Shown: one piece after another, positions 1 through 10,919 of the stretch
How the letters are laid out: each line of letters opens with the position of its first letter
How positions within the stretch are numbered: position 1 is the first letter of the stretch
Origin: Priapulus caudatus
Taxonomy: Eukaryota > Priapulida > Priapulimorpha > Priapulimorphida > Priapulidae
Direction: 5' to 3'
Assembly: GCF_000485595.1 (NCBI RefSeq)
Contig: NW_014577858.1
Span: 45,135 to 86,597 of the forward strand
DNA length: 41,463 nt
Notes under the pieces: generated by a model
Database searches by the model: none
The model's input: only the letters and a program-made list of their open reading frames with translations
What the model was told of the DNA's origin: nothing
Program-made: the position numbers and the translations under genes

Positions 1-233
1 TAGAGAGAGAGAGAGAGAGCGATAGAGAGAGAAAGAGAGAGAGAGCGATAGAGAGAGAGAGAGAGAGCGATAGAGAGAGAAAGAGAGAGAGAGCGATAGA
101 GAGAGAGAGAGAGAGAGAGATTGGGATCGAGCGAGAGAGAGAGGGAAAGAGAGAGAGAGTGTGATCGAGCGAGAGAGAGAGAGGGAGAGAGAGCGCGAAG
201 GTAAGAGAGTGAAAGAGGAAGAATGAGAGAGAC
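1..233. repeat. GA-rich microsatellite
   Basis: Almost pure purine (GA)n tract interrupted by repeated 'gcgata' and 'gatcgagcga' variants, so it is a compound, partly higher-order satellite rather than a pure dinucleotide run. No coding potential. The window edge cuts it. Confidence 0.9.
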
Positions 234-313
234 GAACGAGGGAGAGCGAACGCGGCGATGGGAGGTTGCTCTTGATTCGTTTGCCAGTGAGTTTAGCATC
301 AGAACACCTGCCG

Positions 314-739
314 TCAGGTGAGCGCTGTCTCTCTGCGGCACTTGTTTTCTATCCATCTGTCCTGCGTTGTAGCATCTACCACTGAGTTCCCATCTGTGCC
401 GGTCGCGGTAGAATGTAGATCAGCTGGTGAGTCGAATATCAGCGGTGATCCTGCTCTGCGTATAATGGAATCGTCCGCCGCCTCGATCAGCTGTCCAGCG
501 CGTGTCACCCCCTCGACTTGCTCGCTGCCTGCTGCGTTCGTACATGTTCTACATGTACTGGGCTGGGAGTGAAGAGATTTCTCAACCTCGCTACAAAGCT
601 CTCCATTATGATAATAGACTAATATCTTCACTCTGGTATTAGTAATATTAGTTTCTGCTACTATTGCATGCGAAAATCCTGGACGAGCCCCCAAAAATCC
701 TGTAGTGTAGCTGTCCTCGCTGTATTCGGATCCCATCAT
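314..739 (-). CDS. Unrecognised open frame, possibly the leader of an LTR element
   Basis: An ATG-initiated frame of 141 codons on the minus strand. I do not recognise the product; there is no membrane segment or domain that I can name. Just inside its 5' end, at 693-676, lies a sequence matching 17 of 18 bases of the tRNA-Pro primer-binding site used by some retroelements, so the frame may be leader or gag-like sequence of a decayed LTR element rather than a host gene. It could equally be a chance open frame. No LTR pair was found. Confidence 0.2.
   Translation of the reverse strand: MMGSEYSEDSYTTGFLGARPGFSHAIVAETNITNTRVKILVYYHNGELCSEVEKSLHSQPSTCRTCTNAAGSEQVEGVTRAGQLIEAADDSIIRRAGSPLIFDSPADLHSTATGTDGNSVVDATTQDRWIENKCRRETALT
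676..693 (-). other. tRNA-Pro-like primer-binding site
   Basis: On the minus strand this reads TGGGGGCTCGTCCAGGAT, one mismatch from the known tRNA-Pro primer-binding site of gammaretroviruses and some other LTR elements. A possible LTR end (…CTACA) lies seven bases upstream. No polyprotein follows that I recognise. Confidence 0.3.
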
Positions 740-1872
740 GAATGCATCGCCAAGGTGGGATTAAACTACAGGTTTTTTATTTCCGGTTTTACGGATATTA
801 TCGTCTGAGTGTACTAGGGTATCTCAGATATAGCATATATCAGGGGTTAATAATGACAAAGGAGTTAGAGTTAGGATATAGTTATGTGTTAGTGTGCAGC
901 GGCAGCCATGGCGGCAGCCCGCGTTTGTTGCAGATGAGCATTTGGACGGCATTTCCAGGAAATTGTCGGCAATAATAGGTGAAAGAGAGTATAGAAACAT
1001 TGAGACTTTGGTAGTAAATAGATTTCGTATTTATTTAGCATTATATTTTATTGAAACGCTCCAAGTGCCTGTGACCAATAGTATGTGATAAAGGCGAGAG
1101 TTAACGTCGTCATCACTCGGCTTTGTTAGCCGAACAAAAACTTACGTACGGTAGACACGATCCCTGCCGCGCCTCCTTCTAGAGAATTTGCGGCTTGGCA
1201 ATGCCACACGACGGTAAATAACGTGAAAACCATGCTGTGCAAAAGTCAGGGATGAGATTCTTCCGCGGATCCGCGGAAATCCGCGGATTTGACAGTCCCA
1301 GGGGTCGTTTTTGTGAAACGTCTAAATTCGTTGAGAAAATTGGGAGGGGGGTAACAATGTAACAATTTAAATTATATACCCTCAACAGCACCTGACTGTA
1401 GACTGTAGAGTGTAGACAGTAGACTGACAGCGAAGTATACAGTGTATCTGTTTTTGCGTACTAGAAAAGAAAATCCTCGTTCACAGGCTGCAGTAGAGGG
1501 GCAGACATTTGAAGTAGCTGATCACGTAACGACCATGACTGGCTTGGGGGCCGGGTCTACATGTTGCTGTGTGCATGTTGTGTGCATGACTGTACACTGA
1601 TTGTTCAATTCGCATTGTTTTTTTTCATTCAAATCTCGTTGCAGCAAGGTAGCTTATGTCTGAGTAAAACAATGCAAGCGACGGGTGGAAACAGAAATAT
1701 ATCATTATGTCTAGACATTTAATAAAAAAACTTGCCCTATTTTCAGCCCCTGATTTCCTATTCATAGTTCGTTTGCTCCTTTTGACAACTTGAAAAGGTG
1801 ATTCAAGAGTCTCCTATAATCTGTTCAGAATAGCTTAGAATGCACCAAATTGCACCATTCTTTTAAAAAAAA
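740..1872. other. No recognisable gene
   Basis: AT-rich DNA without a supportable coding region. It holds a self-complementary 'ccgcgga' cluster near 1263-1290, a 'tagactgtagac' simple repeat near 1390-1425, and one copy of a 23-bp motif shared with two other places (listed separately). Confidence 0.6.
1051..1073 (+). repeat. Dispersed 23-bp motif, copy 1
   Basis: Contains gaaacgctccaagtgcctgt. It is nearly identical to 4422-4444 (plus) and 41396-41418 (minus) in otherwise unrelated surroundings, and is preceded in two of the three copies by an AT-rich 'atttatt' run. Probably the conserved end of a repeat family; which family is unknown. Confidence 0.55.
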
Positions 1873-1935
1873 TTCGGGGGACCATGCCCCCGGACCCCCC
1901 TAGCATGGCGATGACCTATGGTCTTCGCATTGCTT
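1873..1935 (+). repeat. Dispersed G/C-block element tail, copy 1
   Basis: Shows the pattern G-run, 'catgccccc', 'gaccccccctag', then a short imperfect hairpin. The same order recurs near 16107-16165 and 20131-20195, so this is a dispersed repeat, not local composition. Confidence 0.6.
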
Positions 1936-4421
1936 GCTCCTCTATTTGCTAATTTCAATTTCAATTCAAAATGCCTTTTAATAGGCTGTACAAAACTCTC
2001 ACACGTGCTATGCCTGGCGCGAATTTATACATGCAATAATGCCTATATCCATCGCTCCACACGTACACTCGCGGTCTAGTCTGACTGCTCGCTCGAGTTG
2101 CCAACTCACAGTCGTCAGTGTAAACGCGCTGCACAGTTCATAGAACGGTTGATAGCGCGTTGGGAAGTTGGTATAATTTGGCAATTCGCCAACTCAAAGT
2201 TGGCAGTGTAAACCCAGCTTTACATGATGTTTGGAAGTAAGTAAAAAAATTTAAATCAGGAAAATATTAATTCTAGTGCTTATAACTGACAGAAGCTAGT
2301 ATTAGTGTAACTCCGAGAAACCGCCCGTGCGGTTTTAGCACTTCCATATAGATCAATACCTTACAGTTACAGGTTGATCCTCACGACGAATAACTTTAGA
2401 CACTTTTCACTTTGAATAATTTGTCTTACATGATCTGCTAATGATGAAGACTTCAATATTAAATTTAGCGACAGATGACTCATGTGCAGGTCAACTGTCT
2501 CAGTCTTAGTGCAACATTTACCATGACGGCATGTGTGACATTAGTCTAGACGTCGAGACTGAAATCAATTAAGGCTTAAACTTCTTTAATGTGTCTATAC
2601 ATCATTATTCCAGCAGAGATAATAGTTATTAATATTAGTAACCGAACGAGAGTTAAACAGTAAAACAATTCAGTGGCAATGTTTGTTAACTAGACGTGAT
2701 GCGGCCATGATGCTGAGGCGCGCCGAGGATTGACACTTTGTGTCTTCCCATCACAGCCTACGCCGCACCAGTCTTTGATATTTTTAAATATGGGGACCCA
2801 TTGGACCACCAAATTGTCGATCTCAGGAACTAGGGCATTCTGCTATGTTAGAACGGTTTCCTACGATAGAGTTTGCCACAAATACGAAAATAACACACTG
2901 TTTAGCGCACTGCGCTACGTCCTTCTGTTGCATTTTCGCATCTCTGTAATCAGAATAAGCCCCGCCTTCTTCGTTGATGGACATGAATGGGGCGTCACCG
3001 ACGTGACCAGTTACTATACCTACTGTCTTTCGCCAGCCTGTTTACTTTTCGTAAATAATGAAATGCCCGGCCGATGCATTACGCATCGATTTGGAAAATT
3101 TTTGGCATTTTCACTCGCTGTCGGAAGTGAACAAGTGCGTCATTGATTGAACATTGAAGTTTTTCTTCAAATTAAATAATTCCGAAAATCCCTAACCCAG
3201 GGTTTGCCACTAACCCACGTCCAACCGACCTAGTCGGGTAAATGCTTGGTTCGGTCGCATACAACCAGAGTTCTAGTCGATCCGGTTCTCGATATTAGCC
3301 TCTCGATTCGATTCCTTCGATTCGATTCCCAAAATATTGAAATGTTATCTTATTTTTTATATTTTCATTATTTTGCAATAATAAATTATTAGAAATTGCC
3401 AATGTATACTAAATGGTAAATAGACTAGAGAGTCTAGAGAGTATATATACACTGCACAGCAGCTGAGTAACATTGGTGAGTAACACTCCACAGTATATAG
3501 CGTAGTGCCGCCATCTATTGGAGGAAAAAAGTGGTATTGAAGTGGAATCGAAAATACGGGGGAAAATATCGAGGGAAGAGAATCTCGATCCGATTCGATT
3601 TCGGTGGATCGTTACAGTCCTACTAGTAGCCTGACTGGTCGTGTTAGAATTGTTCATATATATTGCACTGAAAGGTCACCTCTGGCTAGACTGGTTCGCG
3701 GCCGCACTGTTTGTCGCAGAGCGTGTACATTGTCTAGTAGAGCGTGAGGCCGGATACCAGTCTACCCTTCGGCAAAAACAATAACGTGGCTTGCTGCCAG
3801 CCGCAGTAGACGATCGATAAACCGTGCGCTCGTGTATGCCCGTGGTAGAATACGAATGCTGCACGTGAACTCGGCCCACGCGTGATTTAAAGCGCGGGAA
3901 ACAGCATCTATGAATTCATACGATGACACACTCTTATCTAAATAAAGTTTTTCATAACAATGGTCTGGGTCTGGGCTAGTAAAAGTTAGGTCAGGGCTAG
4001 TGGGTTTTCTCAGTTACTAGCCCGATGGTCTAGTGAAATAAAAAGTTAATGTTGAACCCTGCCTAACCGCGCTACTCGATTGTTTTAGCCAATGAACGTA
4101 GCTGTGTGTGTGACGTCTTGCCCGCGCGCTTTATGCTTGGCTTAGCGGGCCTCGAAATGGATATCAGAGGCAGGCACCTCGCAACACGCGTGTTTGTTTA
4201 CATATAGCTTTGTGACGTACGGTGTTCGGGAGTTCTGCGATGATAACCTCGTAATTTCTCAGCATTTCTTAAGGTGCATGGAACATTTTACCAATTTAGT
4301 GGTGTCAGTTAGTCATGGATATGTCACAGTAAATACTAACCGTATATGTTTTACATACGTTCACCTATTTTGTACACAGGCGGTCGATCATTGTGAAAAA
4401 TTGTGTGAATATTTATTTTTA
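1936..4421. other. No supportable gene
   Basis: Long anonymous stretch. The sequence 'gccaactca' followed by 'cagtgtaaac' appears twice (about 2099-2132 and 2189-2212), suggesting remnants of one small element. Open frames here, such as 2730-3146 on plus, have no domain I recognise, lack low-complexity bias and have no convincing splice context. A CGATTCGATT-rich stretch at 3300-3330 reappears inverted near 3590. Confidence 0.5.
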
Positions 4422-4444
4422 TTGAGACGTTCCAAGTGCCTGTG
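4422..4444 (+). repeat. Dispersed 23-bp motif, copy 2
   Basis: Second copy of the motif at 1051-1073, with two substitutions (gagacgttccaagtgcctgt). It again follows a short AT-rich 'tatttatttttatt' run. Confidence 0.55.
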
Positions 4445-5169
4445 CTTTCAACAGTCAATGCACGTGCGTCAAGAGCCTCAACACAATTTCATCTCTGTTA
4501 TTGTTGACGCCTGAATGCGTGATTGATCAGGGAGGGGTGCATGTAAGAGGGAGACATTTTCTTTGGGGATCCGAAAAACACAATTCCACTTGACAATTTC
4601 ATGGGCCATTTCAACTGGAAGCTCTGCATAATGGACCCCCAACAAGCCCTTTGACTGACTAGTCAAGAAATTCAAAGGTCTGTATATTGCTCTTATTTAG
4701 CTGCCGATAGTTTTTATTTAGAACAAAGTCTTCATTGTTATCTTCTAAAACTACAGACCATCCGCTGACCGCTGTGGAGACGTGCGCCGGGCCTCGAATT
4801 TGGCGCACGTCTCCACTGCGGACAGCGCTTCATACTTGAACATCCTCGCGGTCGCGTGCGCATATCCCGCGGAACTGCACGTCTCATCCGCGCGCAGCAC
4901 TCGGGATCAACAGCAAAGCTGTGCCACGCAATCTTGTATCATGTCTCTCTGGATCTAGATTTTCACTCATTTTCACTACAGCGATTTGAGTGTAAGGGAG
5001 GGACCACATAACACATACATTTGGCGAATGTCTGCAATGATTATTCATTCTAGTACTGTACTTGTAGTTGTATAGTACAGTGTCAGTAGGGATAATTAGG
5101 ATTAATCGGTGATTTTCCCATAGTTTTAGTAAGTGACATTTTCTTTTACAAAACATGATAGAAAAATAC
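4445..5169. other. No supportable gene; contains a strong hairpin
   Basis: Between the 23-bp motif and the THAP exon I see no gene. The only structured feature is the 20-bp-arm inverted repeat at 4769-4821. Confidence 0.5.
4769..4821. repeat. Inverted repeat with 20-bp arms
   Basis: Arms 4769-4788 and 4802-4821 pair with a single mismatch around a 13-base loop; the core arm is gtggagacgtgcgcc. It could be a miniature foldback element or a relic of longer terminal inverted repeats. I see no target duplication. Confidence 0.6.
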
Positions 5170-5237
5170 CTGTGGAACGACTTTCCAAATTCTTTCTGCA
5201 TCCGATTTTCACAGTTGATGGCCACACATGTAGGCAT
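5170..5237 (-). pseudogene. Orphan first exon of a THAP-domain protein
   Basis: From an ATG at 5237 the minus strand encodes 22 codons plus two bases: it starts MPTCVAINC and ends FGKSFHR-like. This is the N-terminal signature of the THAP zinc finger (Cys-x4-Cys followed by a SFHRFP-type motif), a DNA-binding domain of animal proteins and of P-element-type transposases. The frame ends exactly at a CAG/GTATTT splice donor, as is common in THAP genes. No second exon with the remaining Cys/His and AVPTIF-type residues is seen downstream on the minus strand. It is either an isolated exon of a gene continuing elsewhere or a transposase relic. Confidence 0.55.
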
Positions 5238-5316
5238 TTTGATGCATTTGTCCTCAAGTTTTACTAGTGATGTGCTAAGCAGGGTAACTGCAGCAATATT
5301 GGTCACGTGACAGTTG

Positions 5317-7549
5317 TCAGAAACTGGTATAATATGAAGTGTTCTTCTGATGCCTATATTCATAGTCCTCAGGTTTGAGATTAGCCTCCAACTCCTTAAT
5401 CAACAGGCTATTCCCTGGGCTGACCATCGTCCCGTCCTCATTAAACAGTAGAGGTGAAGGTGCAACATCATATTTCAAGAGGTCCGTGGTGGCGAGGCCA
5501 CGATCACGTGCGATTTCAATCGTTCTCTCTACAACATTTATCTCCTTCACTGCTTTCTTTATGGTCTTCTGCGGCTTGTTTCGATTTATTTTCATTGTTT
5601 TCAGGTTCGCTCGATAAATACTTTCACAAAGTCTTGTGGTTTTCTGTACGAACATTTTGAGTCGAAATGTCAAGTACTTCTCCTCTCCTTTTGCGAAGGC
5701 ACTCAGTATGTCATTTTTGATCTCTTTTGTCACGAAATTGTGCAGCATGGGGGAAGCCCCTAGAGACATGGGGGAGCCCTTCTCTTCAATGAATTTTACC
5801 ATTGCCTGGATATGGGACTCCTTGCGAACTGTAGTAGCTTGGGATAACTCGTGGTGGTTAAAGGAATCGTGTGTTCTCTCCATCACGTCAGCATATCTCC
5901 GATGCAGATTCTTTACTGCCATCATTTCATGGTATATCAAGTCCCATTGAGCAACGTACTGCTTCTGCTTGGCATGCCCGATGATTCCGTCACTGCATTT
6001 AGATGATAGGTTTATACTTTGCTCAAGCTTCTGGTCACCACCGACTGTAGTGAAGTGACCGGGTATCTCCTTGATGGAACTGTTTGATGCACTGATGGTG
6101 CAGTTTGAGGTAAACGCTGCATGTCTTCTAGGTAGACAGCACCAGCGAAGATAGTTGGTCGAGTCAAAGGCGGCAAATAGGTATAGAGTATGTTGGACGG
6201 CATCAAGATGAATTTCCCATATCCCCTCACGATCTGCTCTCAACAGATCATGCACCACAGCCGTCATGCAGAGGAACTGAGCCCAGAATCTGAAGTTCTC
6301 ATTTACAGCAGACCGTGTTGCGATGAACGTATTCAGATCTTCAAATAACTTGGTGGATGCAGTTGCAGTAAGCCTGGCCACCAACTTCTGACTGTCAATG
6401 ACGTTTTTCTTTGTAACACTTGATTTGAGGTCAGTCAGGATAGCAAGCTCTTGTGAATATCGCTCAACACCTCTCTCGGCAAATAATCATTTGTAGAGTA
6501 GACGCTGGAACGTTTCAGCAAGGAGTTGCATGCCTTCAAGATAGCGGCTGTAGTGTCCTCCATTGAGAACTGAGTTCTGAATAATGGCTGGACCAAAGAC
6601 ACCAGCCTGTAGCCAGGTCATGGCGGCTCCACTTCCACCAAGGGCTTTTCCAATGCACTTCAAAACAGTTTTCACCAAGTGAAATGTCCCCAAGCATGGG
6701 ACTAGAGTGCTGAATTCCTGCGGTCTTATCAATTGAATTGCCTTGACGATACAGTAAACCGCTTCGTCACAATACATTGGGATTTCTGTTTGAACTAGCT
6801 GTGAGCCAATGGACATGAAATTCCTCATCGCAAAAATAAACTGTTGCATACTCAGTAACAGGATAGGGCAGGACAGGCAAGAATGCGAGGTTCTTTTCTG
6901 GGATGTTCTCCTCTGTCCATACAGCGTTGCTTGCCCTCCAAGAAGGCATTGTTTGTGATGGAGGATAGATGGAGACCTGATTTTGGGTGACATCTACGCG
7001 GGCAAGGGACCAGATAGTATCTTTCAGTTTAGCTGCATCAGCATTTACAGATGAATAGACGTCGTTGCTCACTTCGTATGATGCAGGAAGGTCAGGACGG
7101 CGAGCAGATTTGTGGAACTTTGAGAGAATTTGATATAGTAGGATTTGCTTAAAAGCTTGTTGGCCGTGTCTGACCTGAGTGTCAGAAATCTTGGGTTTAC
7201 GGGTTGATGATGACGGTTTGTCTTGGTAAAGTACAGTCACTGTATCATGCTCCGATACATTTGTACCCTCATGATCCCAATTGTCAATGGCGCCAGAAGT
7301 GAATTGCCCGGGATCAAAGTGACAGGGTAGCGCAACGCGGTTTTGGTTGTGCTGTGTCGTGAAAGATGCGAGATCATGTTGGTACCTACGCAGCTCTGCG
7401 TAGCTGATTGCAAGTCCTTTATGGTTTAGGGTAGTGGTCACAATTTTGCCTCCGCGTCCAAGACCATGAACAGATTTCGCATTCATGATATGCATGGGTG
7501 TTCTCCTTCTGTTGTTTCTTTCGTCCACCTGTACAGTTCTATGATGCAT
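5317..7549 (-). pseudogene. Decayed cassette A: large TE-like protein family, N-terminal and central part
   Basis: The minus strand from an ATG at 7549 encodes a continuous product in pieces. 7549 to about 6840 is the first frame. A one-base shift then moves to a second frame (in use until 6487), an in-frame TGA lies at 6489-6487, and the same frame goes on to 5317. A local compensating frame change lies near 6230-6012. Visible landmarks are a LPVLPYPVTEYATV segment, a GTFHLVKTVLKCIGKALGG segment, an FRFWAQFLCMTAVVHDLL segment, and DQKLEQSINLSSK followed by GIIG. The DQxxEQxxN and GhIG motif recurs in cassette B, so the two are paralogues. Such proteins are repeated in many invertebrate genomes with no established function (from memory of the family). 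The C-terminal nuclease-like part seen in cassette B is missing here, so the copy is truncated. Confidence 0.65.
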
Positions 7550-7967
7550 GTATATCCTTCAATCATCTTTCTATGGTACAATTCGTGTCTTAATTATCGC
7601 TTTTGGCAGACATCTTATACTTCTTCTAATTAGGTGAACTCCAAAATGTATAATAATGGTGTCAATCAATTCCTTGGTGTCAAAAAACCTATATGTTGCC
7701 ACAAAATCAACTTCCTATGTCACTTACTTACGGAGTTATCATCATTTGACGAAATTCGCAAAAGGCGCTATTTGGGGGTAAGGTTGACCCTGAGTTACAA
7801 TAACCCCCCTGTGCATCATATAGAGCGGGGAAGCATTATTTTAAACGCTGGGTCACGTAGGGCACTTAATAAGGAAACTTTTGGCCAATTTTGGTAGTTC
7901 TAGCTACAATATTGGGTGAGTGAGAAGCAATCGTAGTGGGGCGGATATGTGACATTTTTTACTTAAA
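7550..7967. other. Spacer between the two divergent cassettes
   Basis: AT-rich non-coding sequence between the ATG of cassette A and the inverted arm of cassette B. I see no promoter motif that I would defend. Confidence 0.45.
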
Positions 7968-8250
7968 GTGTGCACTTCTGGAAAGAAGCATGAAAATTTG
8001 CTCTAGGGGGGTTTTGTGTATGCTGATTTCAAAAATTGCGGGAAACCTGATGTCACTCCAACGGTTCCCGCCAAAAAATCAAAAATTGAAAATGGCCACC
8101 AGAAAACATGTTTTTGCCCATAAATCAGCTGTAAGTGCACCAAGTACCATGATCTTGGTCTCTATACATATGTTTTTGAGGTCAATGAACCCCATAGAAC
8201 GGGTATAGAACACATTGTGATCTATCATAACATCTTCCTGCCCAAAAAAA
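7968..8250 (+). repeat. Left inverted arm flanking cassette B
   Basis: This stretch matches the reverse complement of 10657-10907 over most of its length. For example, 'gcccataaatcagctgtaag' here corresponds to the same string with one change on the other strand. A second degraded copy of the inner part follows at about 8245-8400 ('aatggctgcc…ccataaaatggct'), so the arm is built of subrepeats of about 165 bp. The left arm carries an extra 20-odd bases near 8008-8022 that the right arm lacks. Confidence 0.75.
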
Positions 8251-8559
8251 TTAATCCAAAATGGCTGCCACAAACGCATTTCTTTGCCATAAAATGGCTA
8301 TACGTGCCACGATTACCAGGATCTACGTATCTATACCAGTTTTTATGTCAATAAACCTGATGAAAAACATAAAATATCCTAACATACATCTTCAAATTAA
8401 ACAAATACAATATAAAATGTTTTTAGGTCAAAGAACTCGGTTACACATATGTAAAAAATAATGATGCAAAATAATGCCATCTATACTTTCATAATTTCTG
8501 TTACACTTTGAAAGGTACGCCTGCGTGCCTGCCAAAACGTCGTTCCTTAGATCACAGCG

Positions 8560-10632
8560 TGAACAAAAATATGTTGCCTATGTGGAGTCACTTGGAAAGA
8601 TTATTCCGTGAATGTTCGCTTTTGACCACTATCACTATGCTCGCTGGATGACGGTTCATGTGAGAGATAAACTTGCCCTCGAGATTAACTGCCCTGCCAC
8701 ACATGCAGAGTTTATCAAAGGCAACTTTGTGACACAGAAAACCATGCACAAATTCTCAGCACTAGCCCATGATCAAGTTCATGAACAGCTGAATGCAATG
8801 GTGAAGGGAGATGGAGGCGTAATAGGTATCACTGAAAATGAAGCAGCACTGAGACGGTGGATGGTGGCAGGTCCAGAAACAGCTAGACTATTAATGGAGT
8901 ATGATGACAAACATTCAATTAAAAAGAAGGACACAGAACGCCACCATGAACGAATACCAAGTGTGCAGAAGGCTTGCTTGATACTAAACAGATAATGTCC
9001 GATAGTGTGGTAGATACTATAAGGTCCGCAGAAGACATAGGCAAAGTACAGTACCAGAAATTTGTTGCGGAGTGTATCAATGACAATATCACTGCATTCA
9101 ATGACATCTGCTTCTGTTGAATTCTAGTTCAAGAACGAAACCTGCGAAGTCCACTTCCAATATTTCCAACCTGCACAATTATGTTCATCTCTTCTCACGG
9201 CTGTATATATCGTGTCAAGCTAAAGAAAGTGATATGGATGCCTTCTTCGCACATGAAATTCATGCTTGTTCTCCATCGTTGGCGTCAAATGGTATCATGC
9301 ACCAAACAAGCAAATCTGACTTGATGGAATGCTTGGAGTCATTGGTACCACGTACACAGCCGGAATCTGTTCCAAATGTTGATGTCAACATTGTTGACGG
9401 TGCTGTCATTGTGCACATGCTTGACCCAAAGAAGTCCCAACTTTCTGTCAAAACATACCAGAACTATTTACAATTGGTGTTCTTTCCCTATATAGAACTC
9501 ATGCTACAAGACGTTGTTCGTGTAGATGTTGTCTGGGATGTCTACAGGGAGGACAGCCTAAGGCACAAACACGACAGAACCGTGGATCTGGTAATCATCT
9601 TCGGGTGGACAATAACACCAAGATTCCTGTTAACTGGAGGAACTTCCTTCGCTGTGATGCAAACAAAGTCAGCCTGTTCCAACTTCTAGCCAATGCAATA
9701 CAAGAGTTTCAACCTCCTCCACAGAAGCTAGTGAATTCTACACATAGCCAGAATGCTGTATTATCTCCCATAGCTGACCTGTCAGATTTGTTCTGCACTC
9801 ACAAAGAAGCAGACACACGGCTCCTGTTTTATGCTTCCCATTCATTCCATCATGGGTTTACCAAGCTGATGATACATGCAACAGATACTGATGTGGTGGT
9901 TATCGCAATTGCAGTGTCAAGTGTTTTACAGGACTGGGAAATATTGATAGCATTTGGTCATGGTGACTATTTTACATTCAGTGCCACCTAATTGCAGCTG
10001 AATTAGGCAACGTTGCATCATGGGGTCTTCTATTCTTCCACGCAATATCAGGATGTGATACTGTTCCTGCCTTCCATGGAATTGGAAAGAGAACAGCTTG
10101 GGCTGTTTGTTGCAGTATGCCTCATCTCAAACCGATTTTTGCTCGGTTATCTTATGCTCTAAGCCAGGTGTCCCCCGACGACGTAGAGCAAATAGAGAGA
10201 TATTTTCTTCTCTTGTATCAGCGAACATCAGCACTCAGCCATGTGAATGAAGCCAGGAAGCAGTTGTTCACTCAAAACCATAAGATGGAAAACATTTCTC
10301 TAACGTTGCATGCCCTGGAACAGCATGTGAAAAGGGCTGTTTATCAGGTAGGGCACATCTGGGGACAGTCACTTATAGGAGACCTTAAAGTTCCATCGCC
10401 AGATTTATGGGGCTGTGAGAGAGTGACAGATGATTCCCCATGGTCTCCATGCTGGACCACTCTTCCAGAGGCAGCCAAAGCTAGGCACGAACTGTTAAAA
10501 TGTGGATACAAAAATTCATGTACAAAAAGATGCAAGTGTGTCAAAGCAAATCTCGAGTGTACACAGATGTGCTTCTGTTTAGGACAGTGTAACAGAGAAT
10601 CAGCAAGCAAATCCGATCATATGAGACACTGA
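8560..10632 (+). pseudogene. Decayed cassette B: FEN1/XPG-like nuclease plus CXC-type cysteine cluster
   Basis: The coding trail uses several frames: about 8618-8970, 8977-9120, 9117-9590, about 9590-9966 and 9967-10632. At least four frame changes make it a pseudogene. In order I see a DQVHEQLNAMVKGDGG motif, also found in cassette A. Then come pieces that line up with the catalytic order of FEN1/XPG nucleases: IVDGAVIVHML (position of FEN1 D34), RVDVVWDVYREDSLR (D86 region, followed by basic residues), HKEADTR (the EAxA acidic pair), ATDTDVVVIAIA (the D-x-D pair) and SGCDTVPAFHGIGKRTAW (helix-two-turn-helix with its Asp). Near the C-terminus a run CTKRCKCVKANLECTQMC with further Cys resembles the tesmin/TSO1 CXC cluster. 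Stop TGA at 10630-10632. The nuclease assignment is inference from motif order; the family is usually annotated only as uncharacterised. Confidence 0.65.
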
Positions 10633-10656
10633 CAGAGATCAGATTTTGAATTTTCA

Positions 10657-10907
10657 ACTTTTTGGCGGGAAGATTATATCTTATGATATTTGACATGTGT
10701 TTTATTGCATTCTTTGACTTTAAAGACAGGTATATACACCAAGATTATGGTAATCGGGGCACTTACAACTGATTTATGGGCAAAAACATTTTTTCTGGCG
10801 GCCATTTTTAATTTTTGATTTTTTGACAGGAAACGTTGGAGTGACATCGTGTTTCCCGCAATTTTTGAAATCAGCCAATTTTCATGCTTCTTTCCAAAAG
10901 TGCACAC
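10657..10907 (-). repeat. Right inverted arm flanking cassette B
   Basis: Reverse-complement partner of 7968-8250. It begins only about 25 bases after the stop of cassette B and ends at the 'gtgcacac' that also marks the outer end of the left arm. Tight packing of the coding region between inverted arms is what a DNA transposon looks like. No clear target duplication was found, because a MITE sits 13 bases beyond the right end. Confidence 0.75.
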
Positions 10908-10919
10908 CTCCGACACATC

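Noticed and set aside
2730-3146. 138-codon plus-strand frame
   Set aside because: Starts at a non-ATG codon, no recognisable domain, and no splice signals that would support an exon.
8079-8461. Short open frames in the left arm (KMATRKHVFAHKSAVSAP type) and the matching one at 10916-10674
   Set aside because: They resemble each other only because the arms are inverted repeats. There is no domain, and the frame is not extended.
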